Source of the DNA: an uncultured Lachnospiraceae bacterium
Lineage (GTDB): Bacteria; Bacillota; Clostridia; Lachnospirales; Lachnospiraceae
Assembly (NCBI GenBank): GCA_900555195.1
Contig: USKC01000024.1
Location: 1 to 17,219, forward strand
Reading direction: 5' to 3'
Length of the DNA stretch: 17,219 bases
Shown here: piece after piece, positions 1 through 6,420 of the stretch
How positions within the stretch are numbered: the first letter of the stretch is position 1
Layout: each line of letters begins with the position of its first letter
Position numbers and translations under genes: made by a program
The notes under the pieces: model-generated
Told to the model about the DNA's origin: nothing
Seen by the model: the letters and a program-made list of their open reading frames with translations, nothing else
The model's database searches: none

Positions 1-134
1 CGTAAATACCGACGTTTTTAGACGGCCCCGGAAAGGAAGGTACCTGCGGCGCACAGGCATCCCACCCGGCCGGAAACACAGGCCCGCTCCATGAAGGGGA
101 AGTACCGTAAACCGCCGCCGCCAGAATGTGAGAC
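1..134. other. Upstream leader or intergenic DNA, no gene identified
   Basis: No convincing reading frame runs through this stretch. The plus frames are closed early: one stops by position 21, another runs off the left edge and ends at 92-94. It is GC-rich with a CCGCCGCCGCC run near 112-122 and short complementary patches, for example GGTAC near 40-44 against GTACC near 112-116. It could be the 3' flank of a gene lying to the left or part of a structured leader. I cannot assign it to a known RNA family. Confidence 0.4.
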
Positions 135-168
135 GCGGAAATTTTAACATTGCATCCGCTTTTTTTTT
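135..168 (+). terminator. Possible weak hairpin with T9 tract overlapping the hydratase promoter
   Basis: GCGGA (135-139) can pair with TCCGC (155-159), leaving a 15-nt loop, and nine T residues (160-168) follow directly. That is the layout of an intrinsic terminator or attenuator for transcription arriving from the left. The stem is only 5 bp and the loop is long, so it may be weak. It occupies the same bases as the -35 and spacer of the promoter at 150-178, so it may simply be a by-product of the promoter sequence. Confidence 0.3.
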
Positions 169-178
169 ACACTATAAT
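150..178 (+). promoter_or_regulatory. SigA-type promoter of the hydratase gene
   Basis: TTGCAT (150-155) and a perfect TATAAT (173-178) are separated by exactly 17 bp. Transcription would start near 185, giving a leader of about 95 nt before the gene at 281. Nine of the 17 spacer bases are one T homopolymer (160-168), so slippage there would change promoter spacing. Confidence 0.75.
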
Positions 179-280
179 ATGGAGAGATATGGAGTGACCG
201 GGCTATCCGGCAGAACGGCTGATGAGAGGCGGCGCGCATGGAGCGGGCTGGCCGAAGAGAACGCATAAAGGAGGAGACGC

Positions 281-2593
281 ATGATAACATTATTGGAAGG
301 CGGCGCTTACCTGGTAAACGGAACAGAGATCATTCCCGACGGGCCGGAAGCGCAGGCTGAGATAGAAGCGAAAACAGGAAAGAAGATAAACAGTGAACAA
401 GCAAGGCAGGAAACGATCAGCTATGGAATCCTGAAGAGCCATAACACGTCGGAAAACATGGAAGATCTGCGGATCAAATTCGATAAGCTCACTTCCCATG
501 ATATTACGTTCGTGGGGATCATTCAGACAGCCCGTGCCTCAGGCCTGACTCGTTTCCCGATTCCCTATGTGCTCACCAACTGCCATAATTCCCTGTGCGC
601 GGTGGGAGGAACGATCAATGAGGATGACCACATGTTCGGCCTCACCTGTGCGAAGAAGTACGGCGGCGTATATGTTCCCCCTCATCAGGCGGTGATCCAT
701 CAGTTTGCCAGAGAGATGATGGCAGAAGGCGGCAAGATGATCCTGGGGTCGGATTCCCATACCCGATATGGAGCGCTGGGAACGATGGCTGTCGGGGAAG
801 GCGGGCCGGAACTGGTGAAGCAGCTTCTGAGCCAGACCTATGATATTAAGATGCCCGGCGTGGTCGGCATTTATCTGACCGGGGAACCGGTAAAAGGCGT
901 TGGGCCGCAGGACGTGGCGCTGGCGATTATCGGAGCCGTGTTCAAGAACGGATATGTGAAGAACAAAGTGATGGAATTCGTGGGGCCGGGTGTGGCCGGA
1001 TTGAGCGCGGACTTCCGCATCGGAATCGATGTGATGACTACGGAGACCACCTGTCTGTCATCCATCTGGGTTACGGATGAGAAGATCGAGGAATTCTACG
1101 AGATACACGGAAGGAAGGAAGCTTACAGGAAGCTGGAGCCGGGAAGCGTTGCGTATTATGACGGAATGGTAACGGTGGATCTGTCCGCCATCCGTCCCAT
1201 GATCGCTATGCCGTTCCATCCCAGCAATACTTATACGATTGAAGAATTGAATGCGAACCTGACGGATATTCTGCATGATGTGGAGAAGAAAGCGGCCGTG
1301 AGCCTGGACGGTGCCGTGGAGTATTCCTTGATGGATAAGGTCAGAGACGGCAAATTCCATGTGGAGCAGGGGATCATCGCGGGCTGCGCGGGCGGCGGAT
1401 TTGAGAATATCTGCGCTGCTGCGGATATCCTGAAGGGACATGATATCGGTTCAGATGCGTTCACCCTGAGCGTATATCCCGCTTCCATGCCCATCTATAT
1501 GGAGCTGATTAAGAACGGAGCGGCTGCGACCATCCTGGAGACGGGAGCGGTTATGAAGACCGCATTCTGCGGCCCTTGCTTCGGCGCGGGGGATACGCCG
1601 GCCAACAATGCGTTCAGCATCCGCCATTCCACCCGCAACTTCCCCAACAGGGAAGGGAGCAAGCTGCAGAGCGGACAGATCGCTTCCGTTGCGCTCATGG
1701 ATGCGCGTTCCATCGCGGCTACGGCAGCCAACAGAGGCGTGTTGACGCCTGCTACGGAATTTGACGGAGAATTCGGCAAATATAAATATCATTTTGATGC
1801 CAATATCTATGCGAACCGTGTCTTTGATTCCAAGGGCGTGGCGGATCCGGATGTGGAGATTCAGCTCGGACCCAACATCAAGGACTGGCCGGAGATGTGC
1901 GCACTTCCTGAGAATCTGGTGCTGCGCGTGGTATCTGAGATCCATGATCCGGTGACCACCACGGACGAACTGATCCCGTCCGGTGAGACTTCTTCCTACC
2001 GTTCCAATCCCCTGGGACTGGCGGAGTTCACCCTTTCCAGAAAGGATCCCGCTTATGTGGGACTGGCAAAGGATATCCAGCAGGCGCAGAAAGCGCTGAT
2101 GGGAGGAAATTCCCCTCTGGAAGCCAAGCCTGAACTGGAAGGAATTCTGGAAACGATCGGGAAAGAATTCGCAGAACTTACCCGGGATGAATGGACGGAT
2201 GAAAAGAAACTGGGCTTTGGTTCTACGATTTTTGCCGTGAAACCGGGAGATGGTTCTGCCAGGGAACAGGCGGCCAGCTGCCAGAAGGTGCTGGGAGGCT
2301 GGGCGAATATCGCGAACGAGTATGCGACGAAGAGATATCGTTCCAACCTGATCAACTGGGGCATGCTTCCGTTCCTGATCGGGGAAGGAGAACTTCCGTT
2401 TACGAACAAGGATTACCTCTATCTGCCTGGAATCAGAAAAGCTGTGGAGGATGCCTGCGATGAGATTACCGCATATGTGGTAAAGGAAGACGGGCTGCAT
2501 CCCTTCACCCTGACCCTTGGAGAACTGACCAGGGAAGAGCGCCAGATCATTCTGGACGGCTGCCTGATTAATTATAATCGGGTGGACGGATAA
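281..2593 (+). CDS. Aconitase-superfamily hydratase (YbhJ-like)
   Basis: A 770-residue protein of the aconitase superfamily, close in length and layout to the E. coli YbhJ type of putative hydratase. Aconitases dehydrate and rehydrate hydroxy acids on a 4Fe-4S cluster; the substrate here is unknown. Visible features: a [11 protein letters not shown] segment near residues 165-175, the cluster cysteine C369 in a GCAGGG loop, and C430 and C433 in a CGPC motif. The 61- and 3-residue spacings match the cysteine spacing of aconitase almost exactly. A conserved-looking [15 protein letters not shown] segment follows the second cysteine group. The C-terminal swivel-type domain appears complete. The start is supported by AAAGGAGG about 7 nt upstream. 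The gene stands alone behind its own promoter; the next gene is a sporulation gene, so context does not reveal the pathway. The family assignment is firm; calling it aconitase itself would go too far. Confidence 0.9.
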   Translation: MITLLEGGAYLVNGTEIIPDGPEAQAEIEAKTGKKINSEQARQETISYGILKSHNTSENMEDLRIKFDKLTSHDITFVGIIQTARASGLTRFPIPYVLTNCHNSLCAVGGTINEDDHMFGLTCAKKYGGVYVPPHQAVIHQFAREMMAEGGKMILGSDSHTRYGALGTMAVGEGGPELVKQLLSQTYDIKMPGVVGIYLTGEPVKGVGPQDVALAIIGAVFKNGYVKNKVMEFVGPGVAGLSADFRIGIDVMTTETTCLSSIWVTDEKIEEFYEIHGRKEAYRKLEPGSVAYYDGMVTVDLSAIRPMIAMPFHPSNTYTIEELNANLTDILHDVEKKAAVSLDGAVEYSLMDKVRDGKFHVEQGIIAGCAGGGFENICAAADILKGHDIGSDAFTLSVYPASMPIYMELIKNGAAATILETGAVMKTAFCGPCFGAGDTPANNAFSIRHSTRNFPNREGSKLQSGQIASVALMDARSIAATAANRGVLTPATEFDGEFGKYKYHFDANIYANRVFDSKGVADPDVEIQLGPNIKDWPEMCALPENLVLRVVSEIHDPVTTTDELIPSGETSSYRSNPLGLAEFTLSRKDPAYVGLAKDIQQAQKALMGGNSPLEAKPELEGILETIGKEFAELTRDEWTDEKKLGFGSTIFAVKPGDGSAREQAASCQKVLGGWANIANEYATKRYRSNLINWGMLPFLIGEGELPFTNKDYLYLPGIRKAVEDACDEITAYVVKEDGLHPFTLTLGELTREERQIILDGCLINYNRVDG

Positions 2594-2594
2594 A

Positions 2595-2666
2595 GGCCTG
2601 CGAAAGAATAAAGGACTGCACAAGAATAAAGGCCTGCGCAAGAAGGAAGGCCTGCGTGAGAAAGAC
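2595..2666. repeat. Four 18-bp tandem repeats just after the hydratase stop codon
   Basis: Units begin at 2595, 2613, 2631 and 2649. They read GGCCTGCGAAAGAATAAA, GGACTGCACAAGAATAAA, GGCCTGCGCAAGAAGGAA and GGCCTGCGTGAGAAAGAC. The period is a multiple of three, and the first two units end in an AATAAA that puts a TAA in the frame of the hydratase stop (2591-2593, 2609-2611, 2627-2629); the last unit supplies an in-frame TGA. The array therefore acts as a multi-stop tail. The role is unknown. Confidence 0.8.
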
Positions 2667-2714
2667 CGGACGGTACAGGCGGGCATGCCGGGCCGGATGG
2701 CGAAGCAGGAATCG

Positions 2715-2743
2715 GTTATTAGGAATGGCACGGCGCATGGGCG
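2715..2743 (+). promoter_or_regulatory. Candidate SigE-type sporulation promoter for the spoIID-like gene
   Basis: GTTATT (2715-2720), 15 bp, then CATAGAAT (2736-2743) resembles the mother-cell SigE consensus, whose -10 is CATACAAT-like. It lies about 50 bp before the gene at 2795, and spoIID is a known SigE-dependent gene in Bacillus. The match is by eye and imperfect, particularly at -35. Confidence 0.4.
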
Positions 2744-2794
2744 CATAGAATGGAATAACCACTTTCCAATGCCGGAGTATGACCGGAGGCGCCT

Positions 2795-3799
2795 ATGGAC
2801 AAGAATTTTATAAGAAAAAAGAGGCCGGGGACGAGAACGCCGTCTGTTCTGCCCGGCCGAATGGAACGTACCGCGCGAAGAGGGAGAATGTGGGATCTTT
2901 GCGCGGTACTTTTATTTTTATTGCTGCTTCCTTATGCGTGCAGCCTGCTTTTTGGGGGAAAGACGGATCGGCAGACCGTGCAGCTGCCGGAAGAAGAGGG
3001 CGAACGGATGGTGCTCCTGGAAGAACATGCGGGGGAGATCCGTCTGCCTATGGAAGCATATGTGGAAGGTGCCCTTGCGGCAAGCATTTCCGCAACCAGT
3101 GAAAAAGAGACATTGAAAGCACAGGCAATCATTCTTCGCACGCTTGCCCAAAAAGCGTGGGAGGAGAGGAAAGATACTTCTGTAAACTGGGTGCGGGCGG
3201 AAGAGATTGGCCAGAGCTATCTGGATATGGAAGAGCGCAGGGAACTTTGGGGGGAGGCATTCGAGGAGAACCAGGACGCGATCGCTTCGGCAGTATCGGA
3301 AACGCAGGGAATGGTTCTTATAAAGGATGGAAATCTGCTGGAGCCGGCCTATTTCAGGCTGAGTGCCGGGCGCACGCGGGACGGACTGGAAGTGCTGGGA
3401 GAAGGATATGAATATCTGGTCAGTGTGGACTGCAGCCATGATGTGGAGGACGCATCCTATAGCAACAGCGTTGTTGTGGAAAAAGATGCGTTTTGGGATG
3501 CGCTGGGGAGCGCGGCGGAAGGAAAAGTAACATTGGTCCGGGACAGCGCAGATTACGTTTTATATGTGGAGTATGGGGAGACGGCCATATCGGGAGAGGC
3601 CTTCCGCAGCCTTTTCGGCCTGCCGTCCTCCTGCTTTACCATAAAGGAGGAGAACGGCAGGATTGTGCTGAACAGCTTCGGCGTGGGGCATGGGCTCGGC
3701 TTCTGCCAGTCAGAGGCAAACAGAAGGGCGAAGGAAGGGGAAGATTATCTGTCCTTATTAAAAATTTTTTTTGAAGGCGCGCAGATTCAAAAAATATAA
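2795..3799 (+). CDS. spoIID: SpoIID/LytB-domain sporulation protein, catalytic Glu replaced
   Basis: A 334-residue membrane-anchored SpoIID-like protein. A positively charged N-terminus is followed by one membrane segment (about residues 33-53) and an extracytoplasmic SpoIID domain. Family signatures are the LKAQAIILRTLA stretch (107-118), an LSAGRTRDG segment, YLVSVDCSHD, and a C-terminal VGHGLGFCQSEAN followed by a spacing typical of the family. In Bacillus and Clostridia SpoIID is a lytic transglycosylase that trims glycan strands during engulfment. Its essential glutamate sits in a VVAAEMPA motif 11 residues before the Lys of LKAQ. Here the aligned motif is ALAASISA, with S97 in that place, so the enzyme may be inactive. 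The start has GGAGG (2785-2789) 5 nt upstream. The following SpoIIQ-like gene matches the known clostridial spoIID-spoIIQ order. Another SpoIID/LytB paralogue elsewhere in the genome is possible. Confidence 0.82.
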   Translation: MDKNFIRKKRPGTRTPSVLPGRMERTARRGRMWDLCAVLLFLLLLPYACSLLFGGKTDRQTVQLPEEEGERMVLLEEHAGEIRLPMEAYVEGALAASISATSEKETLKAQAIILRTLAQKAWEERKDTSVNWVRAEEIGQSYLDMEERRELWGEAFEENQDAIASAVSETQGMVLIKDGNLLEPAYFRLSAGRTRDGLEVLGEGYEYLVSVDCSHDVEDASYSNSVVVEKDAFWDALGSAAEGKVTLVRDSADYVLYVEYGETAISGEAFRSLFGLPSSCFTIKEENGRIVLNSFGVGHGLGFCQSEANRRAKEGEDYLSLLKIFFEGAQIQKI

Positions 3800-3918
3800 C
3801 CGTGTCCGAATCCATGTAAAAACTGAATAAAGGGGAAGAAAACGGCAAAACTAAGCTTGAAGGAATTCAACTGATAATTGGCGCCTGCCAAAATGTGATA
3901 GGAGAGAAGGAAGGACCT

Positions 3919-4914
3919 ATGAGAAGAAGGAGATCAAGCTTTAGAAAAGAAAAGGCAATCATGCTGGCCTCCAGCTGCCTGGTTCTGGGTGCGCTCACGG
4001 TAACGGGGCTGTATGTGCGCAATAGCGTATCTGAGGAGGAAGAAAGCAACATCGTGGATTTCACAGCCCTGGAAGAAGATGGGGTGGCTTCTGCGGAGGA
4101 TGGAACGGCTGGGGAAGCTGCCGGAGAAGTGGTGGAGGGGGAATTGGATTATGACCCGAGCTTCCAGGAAGCCAACTCCGGCAACGTGGACAACCCTGGC
4201 CTGAATATGCTGGGAAGTACGGCAGGAGATGCGGATCTTGCGGCACAGACCGAAGAAGCGGATGTAGCAGCCGCAGAAAACTTGGAGAGCCAGGCTGCGG
4301 ATGCGGCACTAACAGCGGATGCATCTGACGCCGGAGAGGCGCCGGAAGATGTGGCCGCTGCAGATGAAGAGCAGGCCGCTGCTGCAGAAGAGGAACAGGC
4401 TCTCTTGGAAGAAGAGGAAGTTCTTGCGGCGAACGCCGATGAAGCGCTTGTGGGAGAGGGAGAAGAAGAGGAAGCTATGAACACCTCCCCGGTGCTGGAT
4501 TTCACCGAATCGGATACGCTGGTATGGCCGATTGTGGGAAATGTGCTGGTTAATTACAGCATGGATAAGACCGTATATTTCGCAACCCTGCAGCAGTACA
4601 AATACAGCCCGGCAATCGTAATCGCCGCCACAGAAGGAGAAGGGATTGCGGCAGCCGCTGACGGCCAGGTAACCTCCGTATATGAGGATCCGCAGACAGG
4701 AACGACCGTTGTGATGAATCTGGGAGACGGATATGAACTCACCTATGGGCAGATGACGGATCTGACCGTGGCAGAGGGAGATATCGTGACCACGGGAGAA
4801 ATCATCGGCAGGGTGGCTGCACCCACCAGGTACTACAGCGTGGAGGGCAGCAATGTGTACTTTAAGCTCACCAAGGACGGAGAGCCGGTGAACCCTCTGA
4901 ATCGTTTAAGCTGA
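3919..4914 (+). CDS. spoIIQ: SpoIIQ-like protein with degenerate LytM/M23 domain
   Basis: A 331-residue protein starting at the ATG at 3919, which has a GAAGGA ribosome binding site; an in-frame GTG at 3895 has none. A basic N-terminus and one membrane segment (about 13-32) lead into a long Ala/Glu/Asp-rich linker (about 36-202) and a C-terminal LytM-like fold (203-331). The fold is recognisable from WPIVG, an IAATEGEGIAAAADG stretch, GDGYELTYGQM, a GDIVTTGEIIGRV stretch and a closing PVNPL. The zinc-site residues of M23 peptidases appear replaced: the HxGxD pattern reads SPAIV (S230, V234), YxHL reads YGQM (Q278), and HLH reads NVY (312-314). SpoIIQ forms the forespore side of the SpoIIQ-SpoIIIAH channel, and in B. 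subtilis it is also non-enzymatic, whereas the C. difficile form keeps its zinc site. The gene order behind a spoIID-like gene supports this call. An alternative is another non-enzymatic M23-like cell-wall protein. Confidence 0.75.
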   Translation: MRRRRSSFRKEKAIMLASSCLVLGALTVTGLYVRNSVSEEEESNIVDFTALEEDGVASAEDGTAGEAAGEVVEGELDYDPSFQEANSGNVDNPGLNMLGSTAGDADLAAQTEEADVAAAENLESQAADAALTADASDAGEAPEDVAAADEEQAAAAEEEQALLEEEEVLAANADEALVGEGEEEEAMNTSPVLDFTESDTLVWPIVGNVLVNYSMDKTVYFATLQQYKYSPAIVIAATEGEGIAAAADGQVTSVYEDPQTGTTVVMNLGDGYELTYGQMTDLTVAEGDIVTTGEIIGRVAAPTRYYSVEGSNVYFKLTKDGEPVNPLNRLS

Positions 4915-4931
4915 ATCCTTGTTGCATCCGG

Positions 4932-4963
4932 AAGCGCCTTCTGCCCATGGGGCAGGGGCGCTT
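4932..4963 (+). terminator. Hairpin downstream of the spoIIQ-like gene, no T tract
   Basis: AAGCGCC (4932-4938) pairs with GGCGCTT (4957-4963) and CTGCCC (4941-4946) with GGGCAG (4950-4955), giving a 13-bp stem with a small internal loop. It begins 17 bp after the stop codon. There is no run of T after it, so it may be an mRNA 3'-end stabiliser or a non-canonical terminator. Confidence 0.5.
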
Positions 4964-4964
4964 A

Positions 4965-5048
4965 CAGTGTCATCCCCGCGCAGGCGGCCTGCCTGGAGCA
5001 GGCAAAGCAGCAGGTTCCAGGCGAGCCGTCTGCGCGGGGATGACACTG
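4965..5048. repeat. 84-bp element with 19-bp perfect inverted termini (MITE-like)
   Basis: CAGTGTCATCCCCGCGCAG (4965-4983) is the exact reverse complement of 5030-5048. Pairing continues inward for about 5 bp with one G-T, and an inner stem GCCTGGA (4991-4997) / TCCAGGC (5016-5022) lies within. The hexamer CGCTTA occurs directly at both sides (4959-4964 and 5051-5056), as a target duplication might, although the right copy is offset by 2 nt and the left copy also belongs to the previous hairpin. No protein is encoded. It is either a small non-autonomous mobile element or a large structured RNA/terminator. Confidence 0.6.
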
Positions 5049-5053
5049 ACCGC

Positions 5054-5084
5054 TTAAAAAGGGGCACTTTATGCATTTTATAAT
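5054..5084 (+). promoter_or_regulatory. Possible promoter upstream of ddl
   Basis: A perfect TATAAT (5079-5084) is preceded by TTAAAA (5054-5059) at a 19-bp spacing, so the -35 is weak. Initiation near 5091 would leave about 100 nt before ddl and would start the transcript almost at the ATG of the small frame at 5095. Confidence 0.4.
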
Positions 5085-5094
5085 TGAAGGAGAT

Positions 5095-5196
5095 ATGATA
5101 GAATGTAGAAAATGTGCCGCTTCGGGTTCAGGCGTGGGTTCGGACGGCGTATGTTTAGGCGGAGATTGTGAGTCTCCGGAATGGAGGATAGGATGA
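5095..5196 (+). CDS. Candidate 33-aa cysteine-rich small protein overlapping ddl start
   Basis: ATG at 5095 opens a 33-codon frame ending in TGA at 5194-5196, which overlaps the ddl ATG at 5193 as ATGA, the typical layout of translational coupling. AAGGAG (5087-5092) precedes it, but only 2 nt from the ATG, which is closer than usual. The peptide starts MIECRKC and carries four cysteines (C4, C7, C20, C25), arranged CxxC-12-CxxxxC, with a Gly/Ser-rich centre; this could bind a metal. I do not recognise it. A 6-bp hairpin (CGGAGA 5160-5165 / TCTCCG 5173-5178) lies in its last third, just before the ddl ribosome binding site. It may be a leader frame or chance. Confidence 0.3.
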   Translation: MIECRKCAASGSGVGSDGVCLGGDCESPEWRIG

Positions 5197-6266
5197 AGAT
5201 TGTGGTATTAGGCGGAGGAATCAGCACGGAAAGAGATGTTTCCTTGAGTTCGAGCAGGATGATATACAAGGCGCTGAAGAAAAAAGGGCATCAGGCGATC
5301 CTTCTGGATGTTTACCTGGGATATGAAGGGGAGTATGCGGATATATTTGAGAGGGACTGCGACTGGGCGGAGAACATTGGAGGCATCGGGGAGAGCAATC
5401 CGGACATTTCCAAGATCAAAGCCCTGCGAAAGGACGGAGGAAGGAGTTTCTTCGGCCCGGGCGTTCTGGAGATCTGTCAGATGGCGGACGTGGTGTTTTT
5501 GGGGCTGCATGGAGAAGACGGAGAGAACGGCAAGGTACAGGCGGCATTCGATCTTTTGGGGATCCGCTATACGGGTACGGATTATGTCAGTTCAGCCCTT
5601 GCCATGGATAAGAGCCTGGCAAAGGAATTGTTCGCCTTTCACGGCATTCCGACCCCGGCCGGGATACATATTTATAAAGAGGAACTGGCGAAAAAGATGG
5701 AAGGAAACCCTGCAGGAGCCGGAGAACTCCGGGAAAAGGAAGGGATCGGCCTGCCTTGTGTGGTGAAGGCGTGCCGCGGCGGTTCCAGCGTGGGCGTGGC
5801 GATTGCCAGAACGGAGGAAGAATATCAGAGCGCGCTGGAAGAAGCGTTCAGATATGATGAAGAGGCGATTGTGGAGCAGTATATTGAAGGAAGGGAATTC
5901 TCCTGTGCGGTGATCGGAGGGGAGGCCCTGCCGGTGATTGAGATCGCTCCGCTCAACGGATTCTATGATTATAAGAACAAATATCAGGCGGGAAGCACGA
6001 TAGAGACCTGTCCGGCTGATCTGCCGGAGGAGAAGGAGATGGAAATCCGCAGGATTGCGGAGAAGGTATTCGACGTGCTGCGGCTGAAATGTTATGCGCG
6101 GATGGATTTCATGATGGATGGAAAGGGCGAGGTATACTGTCTGGAGGCCAATACGCTGCCCGGCATGACGCCTACCTCTCTGATCCCTCAGGAAGCGCAG
6201 GCGATCGGGATCGGTTTTGAGGATCTGTGCGAATGGATCCTTCGCCTGGCAATGGAAGAAGCATAA
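5193..6266 (+). CDS. ddl: D-alanine--D-alanine ligase
   Basis: A 357-residue ATP-grasp ligase that joins two D-alanines for the peptidoglycan precursor, in the cytoplasm. Motifs in order: N-terminal VVLGGGISTERDVSLSS, LGLHGEDGENG in the N-terminal ligase domain, the ATP-grasp PCVVKACRGGSSVGVA segment, EQYIEGREFSCAVIGGE, YDYKNKYQ with the tyrosine-containing loop, and C-terminal ARMDFMMD followed by LEANTLPGMTPTSL with Mg-binding Glu/Asn. The loop lacks the His/Lys pattern of VanA-type D-lactate ligases, so an ordinary dipeptide product is expected (inference). The start at 5193 is chosen because GGAGG (5183-5187) lies 5 nt before it; an upstream in-frame ATG at 5181 has no such site. Around residues 40-75 there is a somewhat long acidic loop typical of a subset of clostridial Ddl proteins. 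murF follows, making the next step. Confidence 0.93.
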   Translation: MKIVVLGGGISTERDVSLSSSRMIYKALKKKGHQAILLDVYLGYEGEYADIFERDCDWAENIGGIGESNPDISKIKALRKDGGRSFFGPGVLEICQMADVVFLGLHGEDGENGKVQAAFDLLGIRYTGTDYVSSALAMDKSLAKELFAFHGIPTPAGIHIYKEELAKKMEGNPAGAGELREKEGIGLPCVVKACRGGSSVGVAIARTEEEYQSALEEAFRYDEEAIVEQYIEGREFSCAVIGGEALPVIEIAPLNGFYDYKNKYQAGSTIETCPADLPEEKEMEIRRIAEKVFDVLRLKCYARMDFMMDGKGEVYCLEANTLPGMTPTSLIPQEAQAIGIGFEDLCEWILRLAMEEA

Positions 6267-6268
6267 GT

Positions 6269-6414
6269 TTCGGCATGGAGAGAAGATTGGAAAATGCGCC
6301 TGATAGCGCATTTTCCAATCAGGATTTGCGCCGAAGCGTCGCAAATCCCGTTATCGCAGCGCCAAACTGGAGGTTTGGCGCGCGTGCCTCAGCGTAAAAC
6401 GCTTCGGCATGGAG
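6269..6414. repeat. Multi-hairpin intergenic element between 12-bp direct repeats
   Basis: TTCGGCATGGAG occurs at 6269-6280 and again at 6403-6414. Between the copies lie four stems: a perfect 15-bp stem (GATTGGAAAATGCGC 6285-6299 with 6306-6320), a perfect 9-bp stem (GGATTTGCG 6322-6330 with 6340-6348), a perfect 9-bp stem (GCGCCAAAC 6359-6367 with 6373-6381), and AGCGT/ACGCT (6391-6395, 6399-6403). A competing 10-bp pairing, GCCGAAGCGT (6330-6339) with ACGCTTCGGC (6399-6408), ends 2 nt before the murF ribosome binding site (6411-6415). It reads like a dispersed repeat inserted between ddl and murF. No T tract is present. A 40-codon open frame crosses it (6275-6397) but looks incidental. Confidence 0.75.
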
Positions 6415-6420
6415 GTAAAA

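Noticed and set aside
1..134. Possible cobalamin-type riboswitch fragment (GGGGAAG and GCCAGAA patches)
   Set aside because: The B12 box and the conserved core order are absent; only short patches match.
120..168. Resemblance of TTGCATCCGCT (150-160) to the 3' end of the tetrahydrofolate riboswitch
   Set aside because: No other conserved part of that riboswitch, such as a GGGATGTCG core, is found upstream, and the match is better explained as the -35 hexamer of a promoter with correct 17-bp spacing.
217..262. Hammerhead-like pieces CTGATGAG and CCGAAG in the hydratase leader
   Set aside because: The pieces between them do not pair to form stem II and the GAAA core is GAAG, so a ribozyme is not supported.
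1451..2746. Long minus-strand open frame opposite the hydratase
   Set aside because: It is a shadow of the hydratase codons, rich in Arg, His and Phe, with no ribosome binding site or recognisable domain.
3879..3892. Small dyad TTGGC-GCCT-GCCAA before the spoIIQ-like gene
   Set aside because: Only 5 bp per arm and no matching promoter could be identified nearby, so no function is claimed; I also found no convincing SigF promoter in 3800-3918.
6275..6397. 40-codon open frame inside the multi-hairpin element before murF
   Set aside because: Both arms of each stem lie in the frame, so the peptide merely reflects the repeat; the first ATG is part of the direct repeat and has no good ribosome binding site.
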